NCBI GenBank assembly: GCA_905181885.1
Contig: CAJIZI010000001.1
Coordinates: 372,001-436,000, forward strand
Source of the DNA: an uncultured Gammaproteobacteria bacterium
GTDB taxonomy: Bacteria > Pseudomonadota > Gammaproteobacteria > Nitrosococcales > Methylophagaceae
DNA length: 64,000 bases
Direction of reading: 5' to 3'
Below the pieces are notes generated by a model that saw only the letters and a list, made by a program, of their open reading frames with translations, searched no databases and was not told the DNA's origin. A program made the position numbers and the translations under genes. Of this stretch, positions 1 to 9,324 are shown piece by piece; the stretch's first letter is position 1; each line of letters opens with the position of its first letter.

Positions 1-194
1 TGCTGATAAGCATCGCAATCATAAATAAGGTGGATGTCACCTGATGAGATTAATTCTTCAGCTCGCTCCTCATAGCGTTGGCCCCATTCGTTAGCATATT
101 CACTGCCCCCCAAAACTTGCTGTGCTGATCCTCCTAGGATCTGATCAGCCGCCAATAGCCGCTGCCATTGCTCTGCTATCAGGATGTTGTTCAC
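1..194 (-). CDS. Unidentified protein, N-terminal part only
   Basis: An open frame on the minus strand runs off the left edge of the window, giving about 64 residues (it begins with VNNILIAEQWQRLL and includes HLIYDCDAYQ). I chose the GTG at 192-194 because a GAGG stands about 8 bases upstream. It lies 28 bases downstream of the stop of the DsrE-like gene on the same strand, so the two may form an operon. I do not recognise the family. The composition looks like a real soluble protein, but the piece is short and could be spurious. Confidence 0.4.
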   Translation of the reverse strand, partial: MNNILIAEQWQRLLAADQILGGSAQQVLGGSEYANEWGQRYEERAEELISSGDIHLIYDCDAYQ

Positions 195-222
195 ATCACT
201 TGCCTCAACCAGCTCATAAACA

Positions 223-669
223 TTACGGATGAATGTCTATGTAGCCACGCTTAATTTCATCAATTAAGAATTTAACACCAATTTGCACCACTTCAACACC
301 CAGAACCATTTCAGGTCGCTTATGGGACTTTCGCTCCATAGTATCTAAGGTATTCCCACAGACATAAAAACGGACACCATGCTCTTGTAGACTAGCAATT
401 CGTTTGGAAAACTTATTATCTTTAGCCAGCAACATTGGAACACCTGCACCAAAAGCAATAATTTCAATATCAATCATTTCTTGACCGTAGCCCTTGGTAA
501 GGTTGTTTGAAATATCTAATACTGCTTGATAATGAACCGGATCGGCATCGCTCACCTGCATAATAATATGGGTATCCGCGAAGGGTTTACCATCGTTAAG
601 CCCTTCTTCGGCCTGAACAATACCTAAACTCAATGCAATGACGATTAGCCAAGTGACTATCTGCTTCAT
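223..669 (-). CDS. Secreted DsrE-family protein
   Basis: 148 residues. The first 20 or so form a signal peptide (K then a hydrophobic run, cleavage likely after IVQA), so the protein is probably periplasmic. The rest resembles the DsrE/DsrF/YchN alpha-beta fold: a VHYQAVLDISN helix, an IEIIAFGAGVPML strand-loop and a single cysteine in RFYVCGNTL. Family members act in sulfur relay or have unknown roles; no DsrF/DsrH/TusE partners are visible here. The lone cysteine could be a persulfide carrier, which is inference. A second, unidentified frame follows on the same strand. Confidence 0.75.
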   Translation of the reverse strand: MKQIVTWLIVIALSLGIVQAEEGLNDGKPFADTHIIMQVSDADPVHYQAVLDISNNLTKGYGQEMIDIEIIAFGAGVPMLLAKDNKFSKRIASLQEHGVRFYVCGNTLDTMERKSHKRPEMVLGVEVVQIGVKFLIDEIKRGYIDIHP

Positions 670-829
670 AATTAACCACCTTAAATTACCTTAAAAGCCA
701 TTGTCGTCAATATTTAATTTAATAACAAGTAACCTGTCCTTTTTGGTTCCTGTTTTCACAAAAAAGTCACCAAATTTTAATAAAAATTGTAATATCCTAA
801 AAGGGTAGCAATATTTTGAGGAGTTTTTA

Positions 830-1333
830 ATGACTACAAATATCATTTCGCCTGTCACAAAGTTACTGGACCAACTTAATATTCCTTACCACGTCATTAC
901 TATCCCTTTGAGTGAAGATCAGAAACCGATCCGAAGCCTTGAAACCTTGTTAACATTACAAGAACAAGATCCTACTTCAATTATTCGTAGTTTATTATTT
1001 CGAACTGGCTCTAATACTTCTGTATTGTTAGCCATTCCTGGCGGTCATAGGGCTGATTGGAGTGTGTTAAGAAAGCACCTAGGTCAGCGAAAAATTAAAA
1101 TGGCAAATTTAGACCAAGTCAAAGAGGTCACTGGTTACGTTGTCGGTGCCGTACCTCCCATTGCCTTACCTGAGAACATACAAGTATTACTCGATGAGAC
1201 TGTCTCCAATTATCTTCACGTTGTGATTGGTAGTGGTATCTTGGGCTATGCACTTTCATTGTCCAGTCAAGACCTTTGTTCAGCTATGGGTAGCGCTGTA
1301 GAAACAGGTCTGTTTACCAAAATAGACCTGTGA
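830..1333 (+). CDS. YbaK/ProX-type aminoacyl-tRNA deacylase-like protein
   Basis: 167 residues matching the YbaK/ProRS-INS fold, which clears mischarged tRNA in trans (for example Ala- or Cys-tRNAPro). Supporting segments are the N-terminal helix LLDQLNIPYHV, the VLLAIPGGHRADWSVLRKHLG core and VIGSGILGYALSLSS near the end. By my alignment, the lysine that YbaK enzymes use next to the active site is arginine here (IIRSLLF, about residue 50), so substrate or activity may differ. The ATG is preceded by a strong GAGGAG. The stop overlaps the GTG start of the next gene (GTGA), showing translational coupling. Confidence 0.7.
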   Translation: MTTNIISPVTKLLDQLNIPYHVITIPLSEDQKPIRSLETLLTLQEQDPTSIIRSLLFRTGSNTSVLLAIPGGHRADWSVLRKHLGQRKIKMANLDQVKEVTGYVVGAVPPIALPENIQVLLDETVSNYLHVVIGSGILGYALSLSSQDLCSAMGSAVETGLFTKIDL

Positions 1334-1815
1334 TAAAAAACGCCATATTTTCACCCTGCCGCCGATATCGTTATGCCTTGTGGCGAACATGGGATCAAAA
1401 CAAGCCCTCAGTATTATTCATTGGCCTTAATCCTTCTACTGCTGATGAGACAAATGATGACCCGACACTCACTCGCTGTATCAACTATGCTAAATATTGG
1501 GGCTATGGAAGTGTTTGCATTGCAAATATTTTTGCTTATAGGGCAACTAAACCCAAAGAGCTATTCGCCCGCAAAAGGATCATAGGCAAAGAGAATAATC
1601 ATTGGCTTTTTAAACTAGCTAATGATGCCGATTTAGTTATTGCCGCATGGGGTAATCATGGTCAATATAAAAACAGATCTTCGCATGTGAAATTAATGTT
1701 CAAACAATTACATTGTCTAAAATTAACAAAAAAAGGTGAACCTGCACATCCACTTTATCTTAGAGCCGATCTTACCCCTACTTTATTTGCTCCCAAAATC
1801 AAGGCTGTTGATTGA
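1330..1815 (+). CDS. DUF1643 family protein
   Basis: 161 residues of the DUF1643 family, found sporadically in bacteria and phages with no established function. Family hallmarks seen are the start YRYALWRTW, the FIGLNPSTADETNDDPT segment, ANIFAYRATKP and VIAAWGNHG. It starts with GTG overlapping the previous stop, so it is co-transcribed with the YbaK-like gene. Its last 17 bases overlap the convergent DUF547 gene. No signal peptide or membrane segment is seen. The fold is sometimes linked to nucleic-acid processing, but nothing here proves that. Confidence 0.7.
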   Translation: MIKNAIFSPCRRYRYALWRTWDQNKPSVLFIGLNPSTADETNDDPTLTRCINYAKYWGYGSVCIANIFAYRATKPKELFARKRIIGKENNHWLFKLANDADLVIAAWGNHGQYKNRSSHVKLMFKQLHCLKLTKKGEPAHPLYLRADLTPTLFAPKIKAVD

Positions 1816-2569
1816 TCGTCCAGTCATAATTAAAAAATTTGACCTCGTAATTTAATGGGATTTTCTCGACACTATACTGATTAATGTAAACAAGTAAATC
1901 TTGTTTTTTACCCGAATCAACAAAGTCTTCAGTGTAAAAATCTAAAATCTCTGAGACATAAATAAAGCCATGCTGGTGATCAATGTTAAGGTGCTTCTTT
2001 TTATTAAAAAAATCTTCTGTTAGATCCGATAATTGCTCCTCAAGTGTATTTGCCTTAAATCTTTCCTGAGGAAGGCGAGGACAATCCTTCACCATACAGT
2101 TCAGTGCAAAATGGACCCGTGGCTCATTAAAAACCCTAATAACATCATTTTCATAATCATATAAAGATGTGGATTTATTGCCCACTATCACAGTCTGTAA
2201 TTTAAAAAACCAAAGTCGTTTAAAAAAACTGTCAAAATCACTTGGGATATCACGCTCAATAACGCCCCACATTGCTAAAGCGTTATAAGCGTTTAAATGG
2301 TAGGACAACACTTCAGCCTGTGAAGTGAATACTGCTTGATGAGAAGTCGGGCTCATCCTGGCAATAACATCAATATAAGTCTTTAAATACTCTGGTTCCT
2401 TTGCCAAGGATTTAAAATCAATTTTTCCTTCTTTATCTACATATGAAGCAAGTACTAAGGACCAGTTCTCTAATGCTACTTCATAATCAGCTTTTGTCAC
2501 TGCACCAACTGAAGGTACCATCAGGGATAGGAAAAACAGACATGATAATCGCTGTAAAACATCAGACAT
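1799..2569 (-). CDS. Secreted DUF547 protein
   Basis: 256 residues with an N-terminal hydrophobic signal (LFFLSLMVPSVGA, about residues 11-23), so it is exported. The body matches DUF547: SYHLNAYNALAMWGVIE (about residues 90-106), a central HFALNCMVKDCPRLP with the paired cysteines of the family, and a C-terminal FYTEDF segment. DUF547 proteins have no agreed biochemical role; the His/Cys/Asp pattern has prompted suggestions of a papain-like fold. The gene begins 3 bases after the radical SAM gene ends, so both are surely one transcript and may share a pathway. Confidence 0.8.
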   Translation of the reverse strand: MSDVLQRLSCLFFLSLMVPSVGAVTKADYEVALENWSLVLASYVDKEGKIDFKSLAKEPEYLKTYIDVIARMSPTSHQAVFTSQAEVLSYHLNAYNALAMWGVIERDIPSDFDSFFKRLWFFKLQTVIVGNKSTSLYDYENDVIRVFNEPRVHFALNCMVKDCPRLPQERFKANTLEEQLSDLTEDFFNKKKHLNIDHQHGFIYVSEILDFYTEDFVDSGKKQDLLVYINQYSVEKIPLNYEVKFFNYDWTINQQP

Positions 2570-2572
2570 TCT

Positions 2573-3844
2573 CTAATTACCACCACTAACTTTTCGAAAC
2601 TTTTTAATATCAGGGATCGCCACATATTGCTCTATCGTTCCATCTTGCTTGGTAACTTGTAATGGCTGCAAAATAAAGTCATCACGCTTTGCATTATGTT
2701 CGCACATTGAAACAGGACCTTGTGCCGTCATCACCATAAATGAACAAGCATCAACCCGCTCTTGCTCTATTTCTGTCGCATCCATAAAGTTCTGCATAAA
2801 GAAAGACAACTTATGTACCCGTCCTCCACTCAAAAGCAAATGTCTCCCCATTTGCCAAGCCAGTCCAGTGAAATAATTTATAGCAGGCCACCACCACCAT
2901 GGCCGTTTCAACAAAGCCAAGCTATAATCCAAGATCAGTTGATAATGCGTTGCATGGCGATCGGTACGAATATGCTGGAAATCTTTTAAGAAGCGACCAA
3001 ATAAATCACGATCAGCAATCACAGGAAATACCCGATTATTCACAACCGCCGTCGGCATGTAACTATGACAATCACCATGCCCAAAATCGATGACACCCCA
3101 TGGTAATGGACTTGAAGTGCCCCGTTCTATCTGCCTTTTCATCGATTCCTGTGTAATCAAGTCATCACGCGAACCCCATTCACCTCGGCCTGTCTCTGCT
3201 TGCAATTGAAATGACACTAAGCCAACATCGTTACTATGCCTAATAAAGAATCGAACTAGGTTCGGAATATGAGAAAAGTTACCTTCATGAACAGTCGTAT
3301 TAAAAACCACCATTAAACCTAAGCCACTTGCACGAGAAAGATATTCCTTACGAATAATATTTAAATCCATTTCCGTGTCAAAGCCTGCACGACGTTGCGT
3401 TGTATCAACGTGAAAAGCCACATCTTGTAAGCCCACTGCAGCAAGATTTTCTAGCAAAGTCCGCGTAGCAGCGATCCCATTAGTAAATAAAGCAGGATAG
3501 AGCCCAATATCAGCCGCATACCGGACAATATTTATCAACTCTGTGTGCTTGCGTAATGTTGGATCACCACCTGTAATCTGTACATGTGTCCCAACACCGT
3601 AGTGAATAATAATATCATCCAGCCGCCGAAATACTTCTTCTAACGGTATATCCTGTACCGACTGGGAATGTTCAGACAAATAACATAAAGTGCAATCCAA
3701 ATTACAGCGCTGGGTGATTTCCACCGCGACACATCCGATCGTCTGAGTACGGCCTAGAACTTGGTTCGCAGTATAATGCTCACCCATTCTCGTTCGTGTC
3801 TCGAACATCAGCTCAGCATCATCACGTTTCTGATTGATTTTCAT
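2573..3844 (-). CDS. Radical SAM enzyme with C-terminal cysteine region
   Basis: 423 residues. The radical SAM cluster motif CNLDCTLC (Cys47, Cys51, Cys54) is followed by the glycine motif QITGGDPTLR and a TNGIAATR segment, as in MoaA/COG1964-like enzymes. Further conserved-looking cysteines in HGDCHSYMPTAVV and in DACSFM...SMCEHNAKRDD could bind an auxiliary Fe-S cluster. A tryptophan-rich stretch (RPWWWWP) sits about two thirds along. The reaction is unknown. The layout recalls archaeal-type COG1964 enzymes, some of which methylate pterins or join lipid chains, but that assignment is tentative. It leads a two-gene operon with the secreted DUF547 protein. Confidence 0.7.
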   Translation of the reverse strand: MKINQKRDDAELMFETRTRMGEHYTANQVLGRTQTIGCVAVEITQRCNLDCTLCYLSEHSQSVQDIPLEEVFRRLDDIIIHYGVGTHVQITGGDPTLRKHTELINIVRYAADIGLYPALFTNGIAATRTLLENLAAVGLQDVAFHVDTTQRRAGFDTEMDLNIIRKEYLSRASGLGLMVVFNTTVHEGNFSHIPNLVRFFIRHSNDVGLVSFQLQAETGRGEWGSRDDLITQESMKRQIERGTSSPLPWGVIDFGHGDCHSYMPTAVVNNRVFPVIADRDLFGRFLKDFQHIRTDRHATHYQLILDYSLALLKRPWWWWPAINYFTGLAWQMGRHLLLSGGRVHKLSFFMQNFMDATEIEQERVDACSFMVMTAQGPVSMCEHNAKRDDFILQPLQVTKQDGTIEQYVAIPDIKKFRKVSGGN

Positions 3845-3922
3845 TAATTAAAACCTTACCCAAATAGGGTCTTATTCGAGCGTGAACTGTATCAGGTTTG
3901 ATCCTATACTGTCATTGCAGAT

Positions 3923-3958
3923 AAAAAAAAGCCCCTACCAATTGGCAGGGGCTTTTAT
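3923..3958 (-). terminator. Rho-independent terminator of groES-groEL
   Basis: A 12-base-pair stem with one mismatch (arms 3928-3939 and 3944-3955, AAAGCCCCTACC against GGCAGGGGCTTT) with an AATT loop, followed on the minus strand by a run of eight T. It lies 19 bases after the groEL stop. Confidence 0.9.
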
Positions 3959-3976
3959 ATTCACAAAATGAATGAC

Positions 3977-5617
<1,641 letters not shown>

Positions 5618-5666
5618 TTATTCCTTTTAAATATGCTTTTAAAATTTAATTAAATTATGTAGACGT

Positions 5667-5957
5667 TTAGCCTTCAATGACAGCAACGATATCGTCTTCA
5701 CGCATCACCAAAAGCTCTTCACCATCTACTTTAATTTCCGTACCGGCATATTTGCCAAATAGGATTTTATCGCCAATAGCTACATCCATTGCACGCACTT
5801 CACCAGAATCAGTGATCCTGCCTTTACCAGCTGCAATTACCTCACCACGGTCTGGTTTTTCAGAAGCGCTTCCAGGTAAAACAATACCACCTGGGCTAGT
5901 TTTTTCTTCTTCCACTCGGCGAACAATCACACGGTCATGAAGGGGACGAATATTCAT
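5667..5957 (-). CDS. groS: Co-chaperonin GroES
   Basis: 96 residues, the normal length. It caps the GroEL ring. Motifs are the N-terminal [12 protein letters not shown], the mobile loop [15 protein letters not shown] (about residues 22-36) with its Gly-Gly-Ile-Val-Leu GroEL-contact sequence, and the roof region ending [10 protein letters not shown]. First gene of the heat-shock operon, directly downstream of a sigma-32-type promoter at 6003-6032. Confidence 0.99.
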   Translation of the reverse strand: MNIRPLHDRVIVRRVEEEKTSPGGIVLPGSASEKPDRGEVIAAGKGRITDSGEVRAMDVAIGDKILFGKYAGTEIKVDGEELLVMREDDIVAVIEG

Positions 5958-6002
5958 TTACACTATCCTTAAAAAATTTCTATCAAAAAAGTTACGAACC
6001 CA

Positions 6003-6032
6003 TAACATGGGGCTTAAAAAACAAACTTCAAG
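6003..6032 (-). promoter_or_regulatory. Sigma-32 heat-shock promoter of groES-groEL
   Basis: Reading the minus strand, a perfect -35 box CTTGAA (6032-6027) is followed after 14 bases by a -10 box CCCCATGTTA (6012-6003), close to the RpoH consensus (CTTGAA, 13-17 bases, CCCCATNTA). It sits between fxsA and groES, about 45 bases before the groES start. Confidence 0.9.
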
Positions 6033-6047
6033 TACTGAAGTCAAAAA

Positions 6048-6494
6048 TTATCGTAAATGGCGTTCATCGTCTTCGTTGACGATCTCACCTTCTATAATAT
6101 TAGGCTTTTCATGATGCTCCGACGACCTATACCCAGAAAACTGAGCCTTTTTTATCAGTCGCTTAATTAAAGCTTGCCTCACTAACGGTATTAATAATAA
6201 AAAACCCGCCAGATCTGTAAAGAAACCGGGCGTCAGTAAGAGTCCTCCACTAATCAATAATGCTAATCCCTCTAGCAGGGCTAATGTAGGCAACTGGCCT
6301 TGAGTTATTGATACCTGTGCTCTTTGCATCGTACTCAGACCCTGTATTCTTAGTAAGCCTGCCCCAATAAAAGCTGTAGCCACCACCAAAAAAATTGTCC
6401 AACCCGCACCAAACTCTTCTCCAACCTGAATCAAAAAGTAAATTTCAATCAATGGCACTAATAAAAACAATATAAATAAGGTGCGAAGCATCAT
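6048..6494 (-). CDS. fxsA: FxsA-family inner-membrane protein
   Basis: 148 residues with several hydrophobic helices: residues 1-23 (LRTLFILFLLVPLIEIYFLI), about 28-48, and a third and fourth around 72-105. The family signature PLIEIYFLIQVG near the start and the LLLTPGFFTD segment are clear. FxsA (suppressor of F exclusion of phage T7) is a cytoplasmic-membrane protein of poorly known function. It is commonly the gene upstream of groES-groEL, as here. The first of two adjacent ATG codons was taken. Confidence 0.88.
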   Translation of the reverse strand: MMLRTLFILFLLVPLIEIYFLIQVGEEFGAGWTIFLVVATAFIGAGLLRIQGLSTMQRAQVSITQGQLPTLALLEGLALLISGGLLLTPGFFTDLAGFLLLIPLVRQALIKRLIKKAQFSGYRSSEHHEKPNIIEGEIVNEDDERHLR

Positions 6495-6612
6495 TCTTCC
6501 ATGTTCAACAGTTAGACTACATAATATAAGGTCTACCGATCTAAATTCAAGGGGTTCAGACTCTCAACTCCTGAAGTTGTTTCAAAACAACAAAATGAGA
6601 TATTTGTCGCAA

Positions 6613-6641
6613 TGTCATATAAATGTCACGCTACTTTCACT
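6613..6641 (+). promoter_or_regulatory. PHO box in front of the porin gene
   Basis: Three 7-base half-sites repeat every 11 bases: ATGTCAT, ATGTCAC and CTTTCAC, separated by ATAA and GCTA. The first two almost match the E. coli PHO box (CTGTCAT, 4 bases, CTGTCAC). The block ends 83 bases before the porin start codon, the right distance for a PhoB-activated promoter. Binding by the PhoB encoded at 62566-63258 is inferred. Confidence 0.75.
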
Positions 6642-6724
6642 ATCTTGAAATATTACAACGTTAATCTACGCCCAATCGGACAAATTAGATCCGCTTTTTT
6701 ATTATAATTAATGAGGATAATATT

Positions 6725-7924
6725 TTGAAAATAAAATCTACGTACATACTAATCCTTGGCGCTTTGATGGGTACGGCAGTTTTGCCTGCTCACGCTAGCA
6801 ATGATGCCATGATGGATTTATTAAAAGTGCTTCGTGATAGGGGTACAATAAGTACCCAAGATTATGAGCTGCTTTCAAACGCAGCAAAAGCAGATAAAGA
6901 GGTAGGTGACTCTATTGCAATGACAGTTGATAGCGTTCAAAAGAAATCTTCCTCACTCAAAGCTCTCGAATGGGCAGAACGCATCAAAATTAAAGGTGAC
7001 ATGCGTTTTCGTCATGAGACAGAAAATGTTGATTTGGGTACTTCTGGCGCATCAAGTACAAACGATGAAGACCGTTTACGTATTCGAGCTCGCATCGGAG
7101 CATACGCACAAATCAATAATACAACTAAAGCCGGTATTCGTTTAGTAACAACTTCAGGGAGTGCCACTTCAACAAATCAATCTTTAGAAAATAATTTTGA
7201 AAGTTCTGATGTAGGCATTGACTTAGGTTACATTGATTGGGCTCCCTCAGCACTCGGAGGCAGCACCAATATTATCGTTGGTAAAATGAAAAAGCCTTGG
7301 CAAAGTGTTAATGATGTAATCTGGGATGGAGATACAAACCCTGAAGGTATAGCCATTAAATCTAAATTTAAGTTAGGCGGTATAACACTCCTTCCATCAG
7401 TTGGTTACTTTGTTCTCGATGACAATGGTAATGATTCATTCAGAGAAGATGTCCATGTTAACCATGCACAATTAGCTGCTAATCTAGGTAAAAAAACACA
7501 AATTGGTGCTTCTTTCTACGCATTTGAAAATATCAATAGCGTAAGTGAAGAAGAACGGATGTTAGAAATTTTTGGCCAAACAACCATTCCTGGAATTCCG
7601 GTCACTGTCTTTGCAAGTCATGTCACAAACACTAATGCCAATGCTGCTGGCGATAATGACAATGCATGGTCTCTTGGTGCTAAAGCAAAATTAGGTAAGT
7701 TTAAGCTAGGATATGAATACCGTGATTTAGGTGTAAATGCTGTCAACGACAACTTCGATAACAGTGATTACTTGAGTGACTCAAAAGGAAGTATTTTCAA
7801 AGCCGCATACTCAATAAACAAAAACTTTGCTGCACAAGCAACTTATTACAGCTCTGAATCAAATATTAGAACTTCTAATAAGGAAGTTGATCTTCTCCAC
7901 TTGGACTTAAAAGTAAAATTCTAG
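6725..7924 (+). CDS. Outer-membrane porin, probably phosphate-starvation induced
   Basis: 399 residues. A signal peptide (about residues 1-24, ending PAHA) precedes a helical segment MMDLLKVLRDRGTISTQDYELL, typical of OprP/OprO-like putative porins. After that come alternating beta strands (IKIKGDMRFRHE, RLRIRARIG and others) ending in the aromatic-style terminus DLLHLDLKVKF, as for a beta-barrel. The start codon is TTG at 6725 with AGGA about 9 bases upstream; no better in-frame start precedes the signal peptide. The PHO box at 6613-6641 suggests a role in phosphate uptake across the outer membrane. A strong hairpin follows. Confidence 0.82.
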   Translation: MKIKSTYILILGALMGTAVLPAHASNDAMMDLLKVLRDRGTISTQDYELLSNAAKADKEVGDSIAMTVDSVQKKSSSLKALEWAERIKIKGDMRFRHETENVDLGTSGASSTNDEDRLRIRARIGAYAQINNTTKAGIRLVTTSGSATSTNQSLENNFESSDVGIDLGYIDWAPSALGGSTNIIVGKMKKPWQSVNDVIWDGDTNPEGIAIKSKFKLGGITLLPSVGYFVLDDNGNDSFREDVHVNHAQLAANLGKKTQIGASFYAFENINSVSEEERMLEIFGQTTIPGIPVTVFASHVTNTNANAAGDNDNAWSLGAKAKLGKFKLGYEYRDLGVNAVNDNFDNSDYLSDSKGSIFKAAYSINKNFAAQATYYSSESNIRTSNKEVDLLHLDLKVKF

Positions 7925-7941
7925 GCCTCTTTACCTTCCCA

Positions 7942-7981
7942 GTGTAAAAACCACTCACGATACTCTGAGTGGTTTTTACAC
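7942..7981 (+). terminator. Terminator after the porin gene
   Basis: A perfect 16-base-pair stem (7942-7957 with 7966-7981, arm GTGTAAAAACCACTCA) and an 8-base loop lie 18 bases after the porin stop. The 3' arm carries five consecutive T. The hairpin could work in both directions. Confidence 0.8.
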
Positions 7982-8108
7982 ACTTAAGATATAGAGCTAC
8001 CAAGAGTCCAAGATAACTAACTCTTTTGACTTATTGTGACAGAGTTTAACTCCTCTTAGGCCTCATCTGGTAGAGTATAAATATTTTTATAACAAAGAAG
8101 TATTACTC

Positions 8109-8783
8109 GTGAATAAACTGATTAATCACATATTGCTTGCCCTTCTCATCCTGAGCCCATTGATAAGTTCAGCTGAAACCACTCGTTATGTCTCTGATCA
8201 ACTTGAAATCACTATGCGTGATGGACAGGGTGTAAAGTTTGCGATCAAAAGGGTCCTGACAAGTGGTGACCGTTTAGAGCTCATTGAAGCTGATTCCTCA
8301 GGTTATTCGAAAGTCCGCACCATAGAGGGTGTTGAAGGCTGGGTACTAACTCGATACCTAATGAATGCACCAAGCGTTCGTAATCTCGTTGCAGACAGTG
8401 CTCAAAAAGTTGCAAACCTAGAATTAGAGTTAGCTGAAACCAAGGAAGAACTTCGAAAACTTTCTACAAAAGTCACTACGTCTGATAGCAAAAGTATGAC
8501 ATTGAAAGAAACATCACAGCGCCTCAAAAAAGAACTCGATTCCCTGCAAATAACGGCATCAAGCTCCATCGCCTTAAGTAATGAAAATATTCAATTAAAA
8601 GAGAAAATTCAACAAATTGACATCCGTATACAAGCACTTGTATTAGAAAATACTGCGATAAAAAATAGCGACTCTCAAAGCTGGTTCTTAACTGGTGTGG
8701 CGGTTCTCCTTGGCGGTATTATTCTTGGCTTAATTCTTCCTCGCCTTCGGCTTCAAAGAAAAAATAGCTGGGGAAATATTTAA
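8109..8783 (+). CDS. Membrane-anchored bacterial SH3-domain protein (TIGR04211/YgiM type)
   Basis: 224 residues. A signal peptide (about 1-22, ending SSAE) leads into a bacterial SH3-like domain (about 25-88: YVSDQLEITMRDG, GDRLELIEADSSGYSKVRT, GWVLTRYLMN). Then follow a long coiled coil (about 95-190), one transmembrane helix (about 195-215, FLTGVAVLLGGIILGLILP) and a short basic tail. This order is the YgiM/TIGR04211 architecture, so it is probably anchored in the inner membrane with the SH3 domain facing peptidoglycan. The start is GTG with only a weak AAGAAG upstream. It is a single gene with its own terminator. Confidence 0.85.
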   Translation: MNKLINHILLALLILSPLISSAETTRYVSDQLEITMRDGQGVKFAIKRVLTSGDRLELIEADSSGYSKVRTIEGVEGWVLTRYLMNAPSVRNLVADSAQKVANLELELAETKEELRKLSTKVTTSDSKSMTLKETSQRLKKELDSLQITASSSIALSNENIQLKEKIQQIDIRIQALVLENTAIKNSDSQSWFLTGVAVLLGGIILGLILPRLRLQRKNSWGNI

Positions 8784-8816
8784 AATCAATTAAAGACTCA
8801 TAACAGATATCTACAC

Positions 8817-8840
8817 GCCCGTTTCCAAAATGGGCTTTTT
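8817..8840 (+). terminator. Terminator after the SH3-domain gene
   Basis: An 8-base-pair stem (GCCCGTTT with AAATGGGC, one G-T pair) with a 3-base loop is followed by five T at 8836-8840. Confidence 0.8.
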
Positions 8841-8911
8841 ATTGACTCCTCAATATACATCCCCCGACCAAGAGACAAGGCAACCCTTAATTTGTACATA
8901 GTCAAATAACA

Positions 8912-8931
8912 ATATATACTTTTTCATATAT
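8912..8931 (+). promoter_or_regulatory. Possible ArsR operator
   Basis: ATATAT half-sites flank an 8-base centre containing TTTTT, about 20 bases before the arsR GTG. The layout resembles ArsR operators that overlap their own promoter. The region is very AT-rich, so this dyad could be chance. Confidence 0.3.
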
Positions 8932-8953
8932 ATAACTTTTAATATGTGATGCC

Positions 8954-9304
8954 GTGAATATTCAAGCAAGTGACTTTTATTCCGCACTCTCGCACCCAAT
9001 GCGGCTCAGAGCTGTCGTTCTAATCATTCAAATGAACGAGCTTTGTGTTTGTGAACTTACCCACACACTAGGTCAAGCTCAGCCTGTTATTTCACGCCAT
9101 CTCAGTCAACTCAAAGAAACTAAAATATTGCTAGCACGTAAGCAGGGGCAATGGGTTTACTACCGTATTAATGATGCACTCCCAAAATGGGCACTTGATG
9201 TCATCCGAGCAACTCTTAACGGCGTCCTTGATTTACCCCCTTATCAAAATGATAGGCAGGCACTTTACACTATGTCTAACCGGCCCAATCAAGCCTGCTG
9301 CTAA
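8954..9304 (+). CDS. arsR: ArsR-family arsenic-responsive repressor
   Basis: 116 residues, a winged-helix repressor. The As(III)-sensing pair is visible as Cys31 and Cys33 in ELCVCEL at the start of the third helix. The recognition helix follows (QAQPVISRHLSQLKE), then the wing KQGQWVYYRIND. The protein ends in Cys-Cys (115-116), which may add a thiolate ligand. The start is GTG; the nearby ATG codons are out of frame. It is the first gene of an arsR-gapdh-arsJ operon and presumably represses it until arsenite is present. Confidence 0.93.
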   Translation: MNIQASDFYSALSHPMRLRAVVLIIQMNELCVCELTHTLGQAQPVISRHLSQLKETKILLARKQGQWVYYRINDALPKWALDVIRATLNGVLDLPPYQNDRQALYTMSNRPNQACC

Positions 9305-9324
9305 CACTCATTAAGGAATAGAAC

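Noticed and set aside
753-770. TTTTCAC, four A, AAGTCAC before the YbaK-like gene, resembling a PHO box.
   Set aside because: Only 10 of 14 half-site positions match and the region is A/T-rich, so chance is likely.
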